A stretch of 64,000 nt of DNA. It comes from Actinocatenispora thailandica. Lineage in GTDB: Bacteria; Actinomycetota; Actinomycetes; Mycobacteriales; Micromonosporaceae. The notes beneath the pieces are model-generated. The model saw only the letters and a program-made list of their open reading frames with translations. It was not told where the DNA came from and did no database searches. The stretch covers positions 1-64,000 of the forward strand of contig NZ_AP023355.1 of assembly GCF_016865425.1 (NCBI RefSeq), in the 5' to 3' direction. The position numbers and the translations under genes were made by a program. How positions within the stretch are numbered: the first letter of the stretch is position 1; each line of letters starts with the position of its first letter. Shown here one piece after another: positions 34,510 to 42,433 of this stretch.

Positions 34510-37157
34510 CCGAGCTGCTGGTCGACACCGGTGGCGCGCAGCGCCGGTTCGACTCCGGTGGCCCGGCCGCCGTCGTGGGCCGGGATCCGCTCTGCCAGGT
34601 CGTCGTCGACGATCCGCTGGTGTCCCGGCAGCACCTGGCGCTGGAGTGGTCCGACGGCCGCTGGTGGGCCCGTGACCTGGGCAGCAGCAACGGTACGTTC
34701 CTCGATGGTCGCCGGATGCAACGGATCCCGGTGGAGCAGCCGGTGGCGTTGCTGCTGGGCGACGCCACCACCGGCGTTCCGGTGCGGGTCCAGCCGGTGT
34801 CGGTCGTGCCGCCGACGGTGATCCCGGGCCGGCCGGCCGGCGCCCCGCCGACCGTCCCGCACCCCGCCCTCGGCATGCTCCCGCCCGCGGCCCGCCCGCC
34901 CGGCGCCCCGTCGCCGGCCGGGGCACCGGATGCTCCGGCACCGGCCGGCGTTCCCGGTGGTGCACCGACGCCGGCGCCGAACGCCGTGCCGGCGCCGAAC
35001 GCCGTGCGGCCGGACCTGCCGGCGCCGAACGCGTTCCCGAACGCCGCGCGGCCTGACGTGCCCGCCCCGAACGCGTTCTCGAACCTCGTGCCGGGCCCGA
35101 ACGCCGCGCCGCCGGCCGCGCCGGTCCCGCCGCCGCACGCGGTGCCGACCGGAGGGGCGGTTCGGCCGGTGGCGCCGGTACCGGCGTCGGTGGTCGGCCG
35201 CACCCCGTCCGGGTCGTACCGGGCCGGCGAGGTGGTGCGGATCGGCCGCGACGCGGCCAACGACATCGTGCTGACCGACCTGCTGGTGTCCCGCCGGCAC
35301 GCGGAGCTGCGCCGGATCGGCCACGAGTACGAGGTGGTCGACCTCGGCACCCGCAACGGCACGTTCGTCGACGGCCAGCGGGTGACCCGGGCGGTACTGC
35401 GGCCGGGCGACGTCGTCGGCGCCGGGCACCACCAGCTGGTCTTCGACGGCGCCATGCTGCACGAGTACGTGGACACCGGCCGGGTGTCGCTGCGTGCGGA
35501 GTCGCTGACGGTCACCGCCGGCTCGCACACGCTGCTCGCGGACGTCGGCTTCGAACTGCCCGAGTCGAGCCTGCTCGCGGTCGTCGGGCCGAGCGGCGCG
35601 GGCAAGTCCACCCTGCTCGGCGCGCTCACCGGCATCCGCCCGGCCACCCGGGGCACCGTCCGCTACCAGGAACGCGACCTGTACGCGGAGTACGACGACC
35701 TGCGGCACCGGATCGGCCTGGTGCCGCAGGACGACATCCTGCACCGGCAGCTGACCGTGCGGCGCGCCCTGCGGTACGCCGCGGCACTCCGGTTCGGTGC
35801 CGACGTCTCGGCCCGCGAACGTGACCAGCGGATCGACGAGGTGCTCGCGAAGCTGGGCCTGACCGAGCGGGCCGACCAGCGGATCAGCACCCTGTCCGGC
35901 GGCCAGCGCAAGCGCACCTCGGTGGCGTTGGAGCTGCTCACCGAGCCGTCCCTGCTGTTCCTGGACGAGCCGACGTCCGGGCTGGACCCGGCGCTGGACC
36001 GGGACGTGATGCTGGCGCTGCGTGACCTCGCCGACGGTGGCCGGACCGTCTGCGTGGTCACCCACAGCGTGCTGCACCTGAACCTGTGCGACCGGATCCT
36101 GGTGCTCGGCCGCGGCGGCCGGGTCTGCTACTTCGGCCCGCCCGACGGGCTGCTCGCCTTCTTCGGCGCCAAGGAGTATGCCGAGGTGTTCGAGCAGGTC
36201 GGCAGCGAGCCGGAGGCGTGGGCGGAGCAGTTCCGGCGATACTCCGCGGAGCGTGCCACGCCGGTCGAGCCGACGGCCCGGATCGCACCGCCGCACGCCG
36301 ACGATGCGGGCGCGCCCGGGGCCGCCGCCTCCCGGCAGGGTTTCTGGCGGCAGCTGTCCATCGTCGCCCGGCGCACCGTCGCGGTCACCCTCGCCGACCG
36401 GCTGTACGCGTCCCTGCTGGTCGGCCTGCCGCTCGGGCTGGCCCTGCTGGCCCACCTGGTACCCGGCGACGACGGCCTGGCGCGGCCGGCGAACGCGCTG
36501 CACCGCTCCGCCGAGGCCGGTCAGCTGCTGACCATCCTGGTGATCGGCGGGGTGTTCATGGGGCTGGCCGGCGGCATCCGCGAGCTCGTCGCGGAGCGCG
36601 CCATCTACCGGCGAGAACGCGCGGTGGGCCTGTCACCCGGGGCGTACCTGGGTGCCAAGCTGGCGGTGTTCGCGGTGCTGAACGCCGCGCAGGCGACGGT
36701 GTTCGTGCTGGTGGCGCTGTGGGGCGCGAAACGCCCGGCGGGCGCCCTGGTGCTCGGGTCACCGACCGTCGAGCTGATCGCCGCGGTGGCGCTGGTCGCC
36801 CTCGCCTCGACCGTGCTCGGCCTGCTGATCAGTGGCTACGTGTCGACCTCGGAGCAGACCATGCCGGTGCTGGTCGGGCTGGTGATGGCGCAGCTGGTGC
36901 TCAGCGGCGGGCTGTTCGCGGTCGCCGGGCGGGCGGTGGTCAGCCAACTGTCCTGGCTCACCCCGGCCCGCTGGGCGTACGCGGCCGCCGCGGCGACCGT
37001 CGACCTCAAGCGGGTGATGCCCGACCCGCCGGACGACGCGCTGTGGGACCACAGTTCCGGCCGCTGGCTGGTCGCGGTCGGGGTGCTGGTCGGCCAGACC
37101 GTCCTGCTGCTGATCGCCACCCGCCTGGCCCTGCGCCGCCACGAACCCGGCCGCTGA
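34506..37157 (+). CDS. FHA-domain ABC-2 exporter (Rv1747-like fusion)
   Basis: 883 residues combining two FHA domains (about 1-80 and 235-315) joined by a Pro/Ala/Asn-rich linker with repeated PAPNA, an ABC ATPase (Walker A GPSGAGKST near 361, signature LSGGQRKR near 463, LLFLDEPTSGLD near 483) and an ABC-2 membrane domain (from about 620) with six or so hydrophobic segments. FHA domains bind phosphothreonine, so the upstream kinase should control export by phosphorylating the linker. In mycobacteria the homologue exports cell-wall glycolipid-related material; here the cargo is unknown. The length is very close to that of Rv1747. Confidence 0.94.
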   Translation: MTELLVDTGGAQRRFDSGGPAAVVGRDPLCQVVVDDPLVSRQHLALEWSDGRWWARDLGSSNGTFLDGRRMQRIPVEQPVALLLGDATTGVPVRVQPVSVVPPTVIPGRPAGAPPTVPHPALGMLPPAARPPGAPSPAGAPDAPAPAGVPGGAPTPAPNAVPAPNAVRPDLPAPNAFPNAARPDVPAPNAFSNLVPGPNAAPPAAPVPPPHAVPTGGAVRPVAPVPASVVGRTPSGSYRAGEVVRIGRDAANDIVLTDLLVSRRHAELRRIGHEYEVVDLGTRNGTFVDGQRVTRAVLRPGDVVGAGHHQLVFDGAMLHEYVDTGRVSLRAESLTVTAGSHTLLADVGFELPESSLLAVVGPSGAGKSTLLGALTGIRPATRGTVRYQERDLYAEYDDLRHRIGLVPQDDILHRQLTVRRALRYAAALRFGADVSARERDQRIDEVLAKLGLTERADQRISTLSGGQRKRTSVALELLTEPSLLFLDEPTSGLDPALDRDVMLALRDLADGGRTVCVVTHSVLHLNLCDRILVLGRGGRVCYFGPPDGLLAFFGAKEYAEVFEQVGSEPEAWAEQFRRYSAERATPVEPTARIAPPHADDAGAPGAAASRQGFWRQLSIVARRTVAVTLADRLYASLLVGLPLGLALLAHLVPGDDGLARPANALHRSAEAGQLLTILVIGGVFMGLAGGIRELVAERAIYRRERAVGLSPGAYLGAKLAVFAVLNAAQATVFVLVALWGAKRPAGALVLGSPTVELIAAVALVALASTVLGLLISGYVSTSEQTMPVLVGLVMAQLVLSGGLFAVAGRAVVSQLSWLTPARWAYAAAAATVDLKRVMPDPPDDALWDHSSGRWLVAVGVLVGQTVLLLIATRLALRRHEPGR

Positions 37158-37193
37158 CCGACCCGGGCGAGCGCCGGAGCCGCCGGCCGCTTC

Positions 37194-37213
37194 TGGAGCG
37201 CCTCGCCGCTCCA
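37194..37213. terminator. Hairpin between convergent genes
   Basis: Arms tggagcg (37194-37200) and cgctcca (37207-37213) with a 6-nt loop lie between the FHA-ABC gene and the SLOG-type gene, which point towards each other. No T-run is present, so its strength as a terminator is uncertain. Confidence 0.5.
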
Positions 37214-37267
37214 TCCGGCCTTGTGACTGGTGGTTTGCTGGTCCGGCGTCGGTCGTCTCGGGGGCCG

Positions 37268-37738
37268 TCACCGGTCGCGACTTGCTCCGTCCGGCCAGAA
37301 CACGGTCACCGGTAGGCCGCGCTCGCGGGCCAGCGCGACGACGTCGGCGGTTCCGCCGTACCCGCGGGCGGGCTGGCCGTCCCAGACCGCCCACAGTTCG
37401 TCGACCCGGTCGAGCATCTCGGCGCTGGCGTCCAGGTGCGACTGCTCGGTCGATTCGACGTGGTGGAGCTGATGTATCGAGTCGGCGCGGGCCAGCAGTT
37501 GGTCGTAGCCGGGTCGGGCGTGCTCGGCGAGCCCGTCCCGGTACTGGTCGGCGGGGACGATGACCGTGATGCGGCCGCCGGCGTCGAGGACGGCCCGGGC
37601 GAAGATCTGGTCGGCACCGTCCGCGAGGCAGCTGACACCGAGCACGGGTTCGTTGAGCCGGCGCCGAATCCGGGCATCGACTTCGGCTGCGACAGCTTCC
37701 GGCAGCCCCTGGTGCCCGGTGATCCCGATCGTCCTCAT
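37268..37738 (-). CDS. Small SLOG/Rossmann-type protein
   Basis: 156 residues from ATG 37738, sharing one base with the stop of the regulator gene upstream (TGATG). The N-terminus GITGHQGLPEAV and the later GVSCLADGADQIFA resemble the nucleotide-binding fold of SLOG proteins (DprA/LOG/YpsA relatives), which bind nucleotides or nucleotide-derived signals. There are no membrane segments. Because it is coupled to the XRE regulator, it probably belongs to the same regulatory or peptide system, but no role can be assigned. With the IS element in the regulator gene its expression may be altered. Confidence 0.75.
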   Translation of the reverse strand: MRTIGITGHQGLPEAVAAEVDARIRRRLNEPVLGVSCLADGADQIFARAVLDAGGRITVIVPADQYRDGLAEHARPGYDQLLARADSIHQLHHVESTEQSHLDASAEMLDRVDELWAVWDGQPARGYGGTADVVALARERGLPVTVFWPDGASRDR

Positions 37739-37888
37739 CACAATCCTGTCGCGTAGGCGGTGGTCAGTCGCTCGTCAAGTTCGCGTACCGGCGCCGCGGA
37801 GTTGCTTCCGAGCGTGTTGCGGAACCGCCGGACCGCCTGCAGGGTGCGCTCGGAGCCGAGGCCGGCTGCCGTGTCGAACGCGGCGCAG

Positions 37889-37894
37889 CCTAGC
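37889..37894. repeat. Target-site duplication, left copy
   Basis: CCTAGC, identical to 38966-38971, flanking the IS481 element. It has the CTAG core expected for this family. Confidence 0.95.
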
Positions 37895-38965
37895 TGTACT
37901 GACCACAGAGGTTGGTGACGGAAGCCACGGGCTGATGATCTTGAACAGGTGAGGGCCTTCCGGGTTCGGTGTGAAGCGACGAAACGACACACCAGACGAT
38001 CCCAGGAAGGCCCTCGATGGTTCACGCTAACGCACCCTTGACACCGACAGGCAGGCTGCGTCTGGCTCGTGTGGTGGTCGAGGACGGGTGGCCGCTCCGG
38101 CGGGCCGCGGAACGCTTCCAGGTGTCGGTGACCACGGCCAAGCGGTGGGCCGACCGGTACCGCGAGACGGGCGAGCAGGGCATGCAGGACCGGTCCAGCC
38201 GCCCGCGCACCAGCCCGGCCCGGACACCGACCCGCACCGAACGCCGCATCATCAAGGTGCGTGTCCTGCGACGGTGGGGGCCGGCCCGTATCGGGTATCT
38301 GCTGGGCCTCAACCCCGCCACCGTGCACCGGGTCCTGACCCGCTACCGGCTGGCCCGCCTGACCCATCTGGATCGGGCCACCGGCCGGGTCGTGCGCCGC
38401 TACGAGCGTGACCGGCCCGGCGAGCTGGTGCATGTCGACATCAAGAAACTCGGCAACATCCCCGACGGCGGCGGACACAAGATCCTCGGACGTCAACAGG
38501 GGCGTAAGACCCGATCCGGCGCCGGCTACAGCTACCTGCACAACGCCGTCGACGACCACTCCCGCCTGGCCTACAGCGAGATCCTGCCCGACGAAACCCA
38601 ACACACCGCCGTGGCGTTCTGGCAGCGCGCGCACACCTTCTTCACCCACGCCGGGATCACCGTCGAAGCCGTCCTGACCGACAACGGTTCCTGCTACAAG
38701 AGTCTCCTGTGGCGTGACACCCTTGCCGCGCAACAGATCTCCCACAAACGCACCCGCCCTTACCGGCCCCAAACCAACGGGAAAGTCGAACGGTTCAACC
38801 GCACCCTGCTCGACGAATGGGCCTACGCCCAGCCCTACCAGACCGAAACCGACCGCCGCGCCGCCTACCCAGCCTGGCTCCACACCTACAATCACCACCG
38901 CCGACACACCGCACTCGGCGGCCAACCCCCCGCCACCCGCGTCCCCAACCTCACAGGACAGAACA
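37895..38965 (+). mobile_element. IS481-family insertion sequence, complete
   Basis: A 1071-bp element bounded by inverted repeats: the left end TGTACTGACC...GAGGTTGGTGACG (37895-37920) and the right end read inward TGTTCTGTCC...GAGGTTGGGGACG (38965-38940), 20 of 26 positions identical. It is flanked by a perfect 6-bp duplication CCTAGC (37889-37894 and 38966-38971). That fits the NCTAGN target known for IS481. It holds one DDE transposase gene and looks intact and recent. It lies in the XRE regulator gene in the opposite orientation. Confidence 0.95.
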
Positions 38966-38970
38966 CCTAG
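38017..38970 (+). CDS. IS481-family DDE transposase
   Basis: 317 residues. An N-terminal helix-turn-helix region (about 15-110, with RRAAERFQVSVTTAKRW) precedes the integrase core with Asp141 (HVDIKKLG), Asp222 (LTDNGSCY) and Glu258 (GKVERFNR). It ends YNHHRRHTALGG...NLTGQNT, the usual end of this family. The TAG stop codon is not inside the element. It is supplied by the duplicated target (CCTAGC) next to the right end, so a full protein is made only after insertion at a suitable CTAG. Confidence 0.96.
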   Translation: MVHANAPLTPTGRLRLARVVVEDGWPLRRAAERFQVSVTTAKRWADRYRETGEQGMQDRSSRPRTSPARTPTRTERRIIKVRVLRRWGPARIGYLLGLNPATVHRVLTRYRLARLTHLDRATGRVVRRYERDRPGELVHVDIKKLGNIPDGGGHKILGRQQGRKTRSGAGYSYLHNAVDDHSRLAYSEILPDETQHTAVAFWQRAHTFFTHAGITVEAVLTDNGSCYKSLLWRDTLAAQQISHKRTRPYRPQTNGKVERFNRTLLDEWAYAQPYQTETDRRAAYPAWLHTYNHHRRHTALGGQPPATRVPNLTGQNT

Positions 38971-38971
38971 C
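38966..38971. repeat. Target-site duplication, right copy
   Basis: CCTAGC, identical to 37889-37894. Its TAG (38968-38970) is the stop codon of the transposase. Confidence 0.95.
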
Positions 38972-40146
38972 GCGCACGCCTCGTCCAGCTGGCCGATGGA
39001 CGCGATGACGCCGGCTTGTTCGACGGTGGCCAGAGCTTCCTGCTTCGGGCTTCGGGACACCGCCGAGGCCACCCGGTACGCGGAGATCGCGGTGCGGGCC
39101 AGTCCCAGGCGCGCCGCGGCGGTCGCCCGGTACGCGGCGATCTTCGGCGCGTCGAATCGCATCAGCCAAGGCCACACCGGCGCCGAGTCCGGAGCAGCCT
39201 CGACGCGTCGCTCGGCACGGGTCAGCAACGCCATACCGTCGCGGTTACCCAGGTAGGCCAGTGCGACGCCCTCCAGTACGTCCAGCCAGGCGCGGGCGAT
39301 CGGGGGCGCCGATCGGGGAAGTCGTGCCGCCGCGTCGCGGATCAGTGTCAGGCCGGGCCCCGGGTCGCCGGCGCCGACGGCGTACTGGCCGAGCGACGCT
39401 TGCATGTACACCGGCAGTAGCGGATGCCCCGACCGACGCGCCGCCGTCACGGCCAGCCGGTAGTAGCGCCGCGCCGATTCGGCCTCGGCCAGGTCTGCAT
39501 ACAGCCACGCGGCGAGCCCGGCCGTTTCTGCCACTACCGCGTGCAGGGACCGGTCGTTGCCGCCGGCCCGGTCTGCGAGCTGCCGCGTCAGTGTCAGGTG
39601 CGCCCTGACCGGACCGGTCAGCATCCGTGCCGGGGTGAGCTGCTCCATCCGCCGGTACGTGGCCGAGGACAGCATCAGCGCATGTTCGGCGTCGGCCGGC
39701 TTCGCGGTCATCGCCGGCACCATGGTGGCTCCGGCGGCCACGCCGAGTCCGGTGGCCAGGAAGTGTCGACGGTCCGTGGTTTCCTCCTGCGGGTCGGCCA
39801 GCCCGGCAAGCTGGCGTGGGATCTCCAGCCCGTCGCACAACGCCCGGATGGTGCGCAGACCCGGGTCCCGGGTCTGCCCGGATGCGAGCCGGGAGATCTG
39901 CGGTTGGGACATCCCGACGCGGGCCGCGATCGCGGTCTGGCTCAGCCCGACCGTGCCGATCACCGTGGTCAGCACCGTCGCCCAGTCTCCGGCCGCGAGC
40001 GCGGCCCGCATGTCGGGCCTCTGGTACAGATCAGCCGGGACGGCTGCCTGCTTCGAGGGCGCCAGCGTGCACCCGGTGCACCGGCTGACCGTCGCGGAAC
40101 CACTCAACGGCCGGCCGCAGACCGAGCAGCTCACCGACCCCACCAT

Positions 40147-40480
40147 GCTCTCCTCTTCTGTCGGTAGCCCATACCTGCACGCATACGGTGTCGATCTATG
40201 CACCCGCGTGTAGATCGCGGCGAACACATGGCGGCACTCTCCGCATTGTGACCGATATACGCCGGTCAAACCAGGACGTGGACGTTGCGGACACCGGACG
40301 CGGCGACCAGGCACACAGGTCGGATCGCGGCCCGTGTACTCCCCGTACCGCGGATCCGCGGTACGGCCGTTCCGCGGGCCGGTCGCCGCCGCACCCGGCG
40401 ACCGGCCCGGGCCCAGCGGCTCGATGCGGCCGAGCAAGACCCGCATCGGCGCCGCCCTCATCGACGATCGGAGCCTGACG
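40147..40480. promoter_or_regulatory. Divergent control region of the regulator and peptide operon
   Basis: A 334-bp gap between the XRE gene and the small gene at 40481. It has three inverted repeats: GATCTA...TAGATC (40193-40216, 12-bp centre), TGACCG-N8-CGGTCA (40249-40268, the centre being the AT-rich ATATACGC) and a perfect 24-bp palindrome with half-site CCGTACCGCGGA (40343-40366). The first two lie where promoters of the two divergent units should be and could be operators for the XRE protein. The third could be an operator or a hairpin in the leader. No promoter boxes stand out. Confidence 0.55.
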
Positions 40481-40594
40481 ATGAAGCTGTATCGCCACCC
40501 TGTGACCGCGGTCCGCCGCCTAGCCGAGCGGATCCGCATCTGGCGGGACGAGATCGCCGCGTACCCGGTCGACGCCGACCGGTGGCTGCGGTGA
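40481..40594 (+). CDS. 37-residue basic peptide gene, unknown
   Basis: Starts at ATG 40481 with GGAG 8 bp upstream; an in-frame ATG at 40424 lacks a good site. The product is rich in Arg and aromatic residues (VTAVRRLAERIRIWRDEIAAYP) and should form one amphipathic helix. Its TGA overlaps the next ATG by one base (TGATG), so the two are coupled. No family is recognised. The position at the head of the tgm operon suggests a role in the peptide system, but it could be only a translational leader. Confidence 0.6.
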   Translation: MKLYRHPVTAVRRLAERIRIWRDEIAAYPVDADRWLR

Positions 40595-40842
40595 TGGACC
40601 GGCCACCGGCGCTCGGCGACGTGGTTTGCCTGCCGCCATGGCTCCCGGACCGGCCGTACCGGGTGCTGGAGGTGCGCGACCCGGCTATCCCCGGGCACGT
40701 GTGGGTGTGCGGGTACGCGATCGACGAGGTTCCGCGGGTCGAGCGCTCGTACCTGGTGCCGGTGCCACGCCTGAGGCTGTTGCCCGATCCGATCTGGGGG
40801 TCGAACACGACCGGGGCCGGGGAGGCGCCGTGGTCGCGATGA
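40594..40842 (+). CDS. 82-residue protein, unknown, possibly SH3-like
   Basis: Starts at ATG 40594 (a GTG one codon earlier is possible) overlapping the previous stop. The product begins MDRPPALGDVVCLPPWLPDRPYR and is mainly beta-strand-like and Trp/Pro-rich. The pattern P-x-x-GDVV at the start is shared with the next gene's product (PRPGDVVHI), so the two seem to be distant paralogues of a small barrel fold. The stop overlaps the next start (ATGA). No function can be assigned. Confidence 0.68.
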   Translation: MDRPPALGDVVCLPPWLPDRPYRVLEVRDPAIPGHVWVCGYAIDEVPRVERSYLVPVPRLRLLPDPIWGSNTTGAGEAPWSR

Positions 40843-41072
40843 CCGGGGTGATCCCGCGTCCTGGCGACGTGGTGCACATCCTGCAGGGCGCGAGCTGGCT
40901 GTTCGCCGATCGGGAGATCCGACGGTTCCGTGTCTGGCGGGCAGAGGCGTTGCCGGGCCAGTCGGGCTGGTGCGAGCTGACCGGATGGGACCTCGACGCC
41001 AACCCACAGACCCTGATCACCTACGACCTGCTGGTCGCTGGATTGATCATCCGCCCCGGTGATCAGTGGTGA
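40839..41072 (+). CDS. 77-residue protein, unknown, relative of the preceding gene product
   Basis: Starts at ATG 40839 in the ATGA overlap. It begins MTGVIPRPGDVVHILQGASW and has several tryptophans (SGWCELTGWDLD), a compact beta-rich composition, no signal peptide and no membrane segment. Together with the preceding 82-residue protein it precedes tgmA by 51 bp on the same strand. A binding module for the leader peptide, like the small RRE domains of other peptide systems, is conceivable but not supported by a recognised motif. Confidence 0.68.
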   Translation: MTGVIPRPGDVVHILQGASWLFADREIRRFRVWRAEALPGQSGWCELTGWDLDANPQTLITYDLLVAGLIIRPGDQW

Positions 41073-41123
41073 AAGGAAGGGCTGAATCCCCGTATTCCGT
41101 TCCCCCGACTGTTGGAGGATGAC

Positions 41124-41444
41124 GTGCACGTGACCAACACGACCGACTCCCTGTCCACTACACCAGATCAGTTCCCGCTCGGCCGCTCAGCGCTGCCGCT
41201 TGCCACCGGTATTGGCTCGGCCGCCTGCCGGCCGTTCGGGGCGACGCTCGCGGTCGCGCCGGCCGAGACCGCGGCGATCGAGCTGGACGCGCTCAGCTAC
41301 GACGCTGACCGGCAGATCGGCCTCATCCATGACGGTGACCAGGTGGTGCCGCTCGCGCGGCACACCGATGGTCGGACCAGTACGACGACGGCGAGCCGGG
41401 ACGGCACGCCGCAGGACGGCGACGCCGACGTGCGGGAGGACTGA
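41124..41444 (+). CDS. tgmA: Putative ATP-grasp-modified RiPP precursor
   Basis: 106 residues from GTG 41124, five bases after GGAGG; GTG 41130 is an alternative. The leader has the family features RPFGATLAV (36-44) and IELDALSYDADRQIGLIHDG (52-71) seen in ATP-grasp target peptides. The probable core starts near residue 77 and is Thr-rich then acidic: HTDGRTSTTTASRDGT followed by PQDGDADVRED. The Thr/Ser hydroxyls and the Asp/Glu side chains are suitable for side-chain ester rings. Three Asp-Gly steps (82-83, 93-94, 98-99) are candidate aspartimide sites. The genes for the ligase and methyltransferase follow immediately. The final product and its activity are unknown. Confidence 0.88.
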   Translation: MHVTNTTDSLSTTPDQFPLGRSALPLATGIGSAACRPFGATLAVAPAETAAIELDALSYDADRQIGLIHDGDQVVPLARHTDGRTSTTTASRDGTPQDGDADVRED

Positions 41445-41446
41445 CG

Positions 41447-42433
41447 ATGCGGTCTCTCGGGACGGTTCTGGTGCTCACCCAGTGGTTCGACCCGACCGCT
41501 GACATGGTCGTGGAGGAGCTGAACCGGCGTGGCGTATCGGTGTTTCGCTGCGATCCGGGAGACCTGCCGCAACACCTGACGTTCGCTGCGGAATTGGGCG
41601 AGGGATGGGCCGGCAGCCTTCGCCTCGACACCGGCCGCGCGCTCGACCTTGCCGAGGTGGGCTGCGCGTACTATCGGCGCCCGACCGGATTCGGGTATCC
41701 GACCGGGCTCACCGAGGCCGACCAACGGTGGGCCAGTCGGGAGAGTCTGCGCGGGCTTGGTGGAGTGCTGCAGCTGATTCCGTGCTGGCTCAACCACCCG
41801 GCGGTGATTGGCCGCGCCGAGTACAAGCCGATTCAGCTCGACGCCGCCCATCGCGTCGGTCTGGAGCTGCCGCGGACCCTGATCACCAACGACGCCGAAC
41901 GAGCCGCGACGTTTGCCGCCGAGCTGGGCGGCCAGGTGGTGTACAAATCGCTGTCGAGCAGCATTGTTCACGGCACCGACGGAGAGGCACCGCGCATCCT
42001 GTACAGCACACCGGTCTCGGTCGGGCAACTCGGCCGGGCCGGGATCCGGCTCGCCACTCACCTGTTCCAGGAGCTGGTGCCGAAGGCGTGTGAGTTGCGT
42101 GTCACCTACGTCGACGGACATCTGTTCGTCGCGAGGATCGACGCCGGCAGCGACGCTGGCCGGACCGACTGGCGCGCCGACTACCAGAACCTCACCTACA
42201 GCGTGGCCGAGCTTCCCCCGCCGGTCGCTGACGCGATCGGCCGGCTCATGGACGACCTGGGTCTACGGTTCGGGGCGTTGGATCTGGTCGTCACCCCTGA
42301 CGGGCGGCACGTGTTCCTGGAGGTGAACCCCAACGGCCAGTGGGGCTGGATCGAAGACGCCACCGGTCTGCCTATCGCAGCGGCCATCGCGGACGCCCTG
42401 ACCGACCAGCAGGAACGAGGAGACCATGACTGA
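41447..42433 (+). CDS. tgmB: ATP-grasp peptide ligase (graspetide maturase)
   Basis: A 328-residue ATP-grasp enzyme starting 2 bp after the tgmA stop. The N-terminal preATP-grasp part reads VLVLTQWFDPTADMV and contains YYRRPTGFGYP, conserved in maturases of this group. The ATP-binding part shows GGQVVYKSLSSS, and the metal-binding end FLEVNPNGQWGWIE (about 288-301). The family joins Ser/Thr or Lys side chains of the precursor to Asp/Glu carboxyls using ATP, forming macrocycles. Its target is the product of the gene just upstream. The last 8 bases overlap the methyltransferase gene. Confidence 0.95.
   Translation: MRSLGTVLVLTQWFDPTADMVVEELNRRGVSVFRCDPGDLPQHLTFAAELGEGWAGSLRLDTGRALDLAEVGCAYYRRPTGFGYPTGLTEADQRWASRESLRGLGGVLQLIPCWLNHPAVIGRAEYKPIQLDAAHRVGLELPRTLITNDAERAATFAAELGGQVVYKSLSSSIVHGTDGEAPRILYSTPVSVGQLGRAGIRLATHLFQELVPKACELRVTYVDGHLFVARIDAGSDAGRTDWRADYQNLTYSVAELPPPVADAIGRLMDDLGLRFGALDLVVTPDGRHVFLEVNPNGQWGWIEDATGLPIAAAIADALTDQQERGDHD

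Larger units (their letters stand above)
37738..40146 (-). pseudogene. XRE-type regulator interrupted by an IS481 element
   Basis: Starts at ATG 40146 with GAGGAG upstream. Four cysteines near the start (C7, C10, C23, C26) could form a zinc ribbon. A helix-turn-helix follows at about residues 69-92 (LSQTAIAARVGMSQPQISRL), then an RRHFLA stretch and a C-terminal TPR-like helical region. After about residue 392 (DEACALG) the gene is split by an IS481 element and resumes with CAAFDTAAGLGS. Removing the IS and one target copy restores a 443-residue frame. The insert plus target is 1077 bp, so the frame stays open and an 802-residue hybrid could be made. The regulator is divergent from the tgm peptide operon and was probably its controller. 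Confidence 0.88.
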
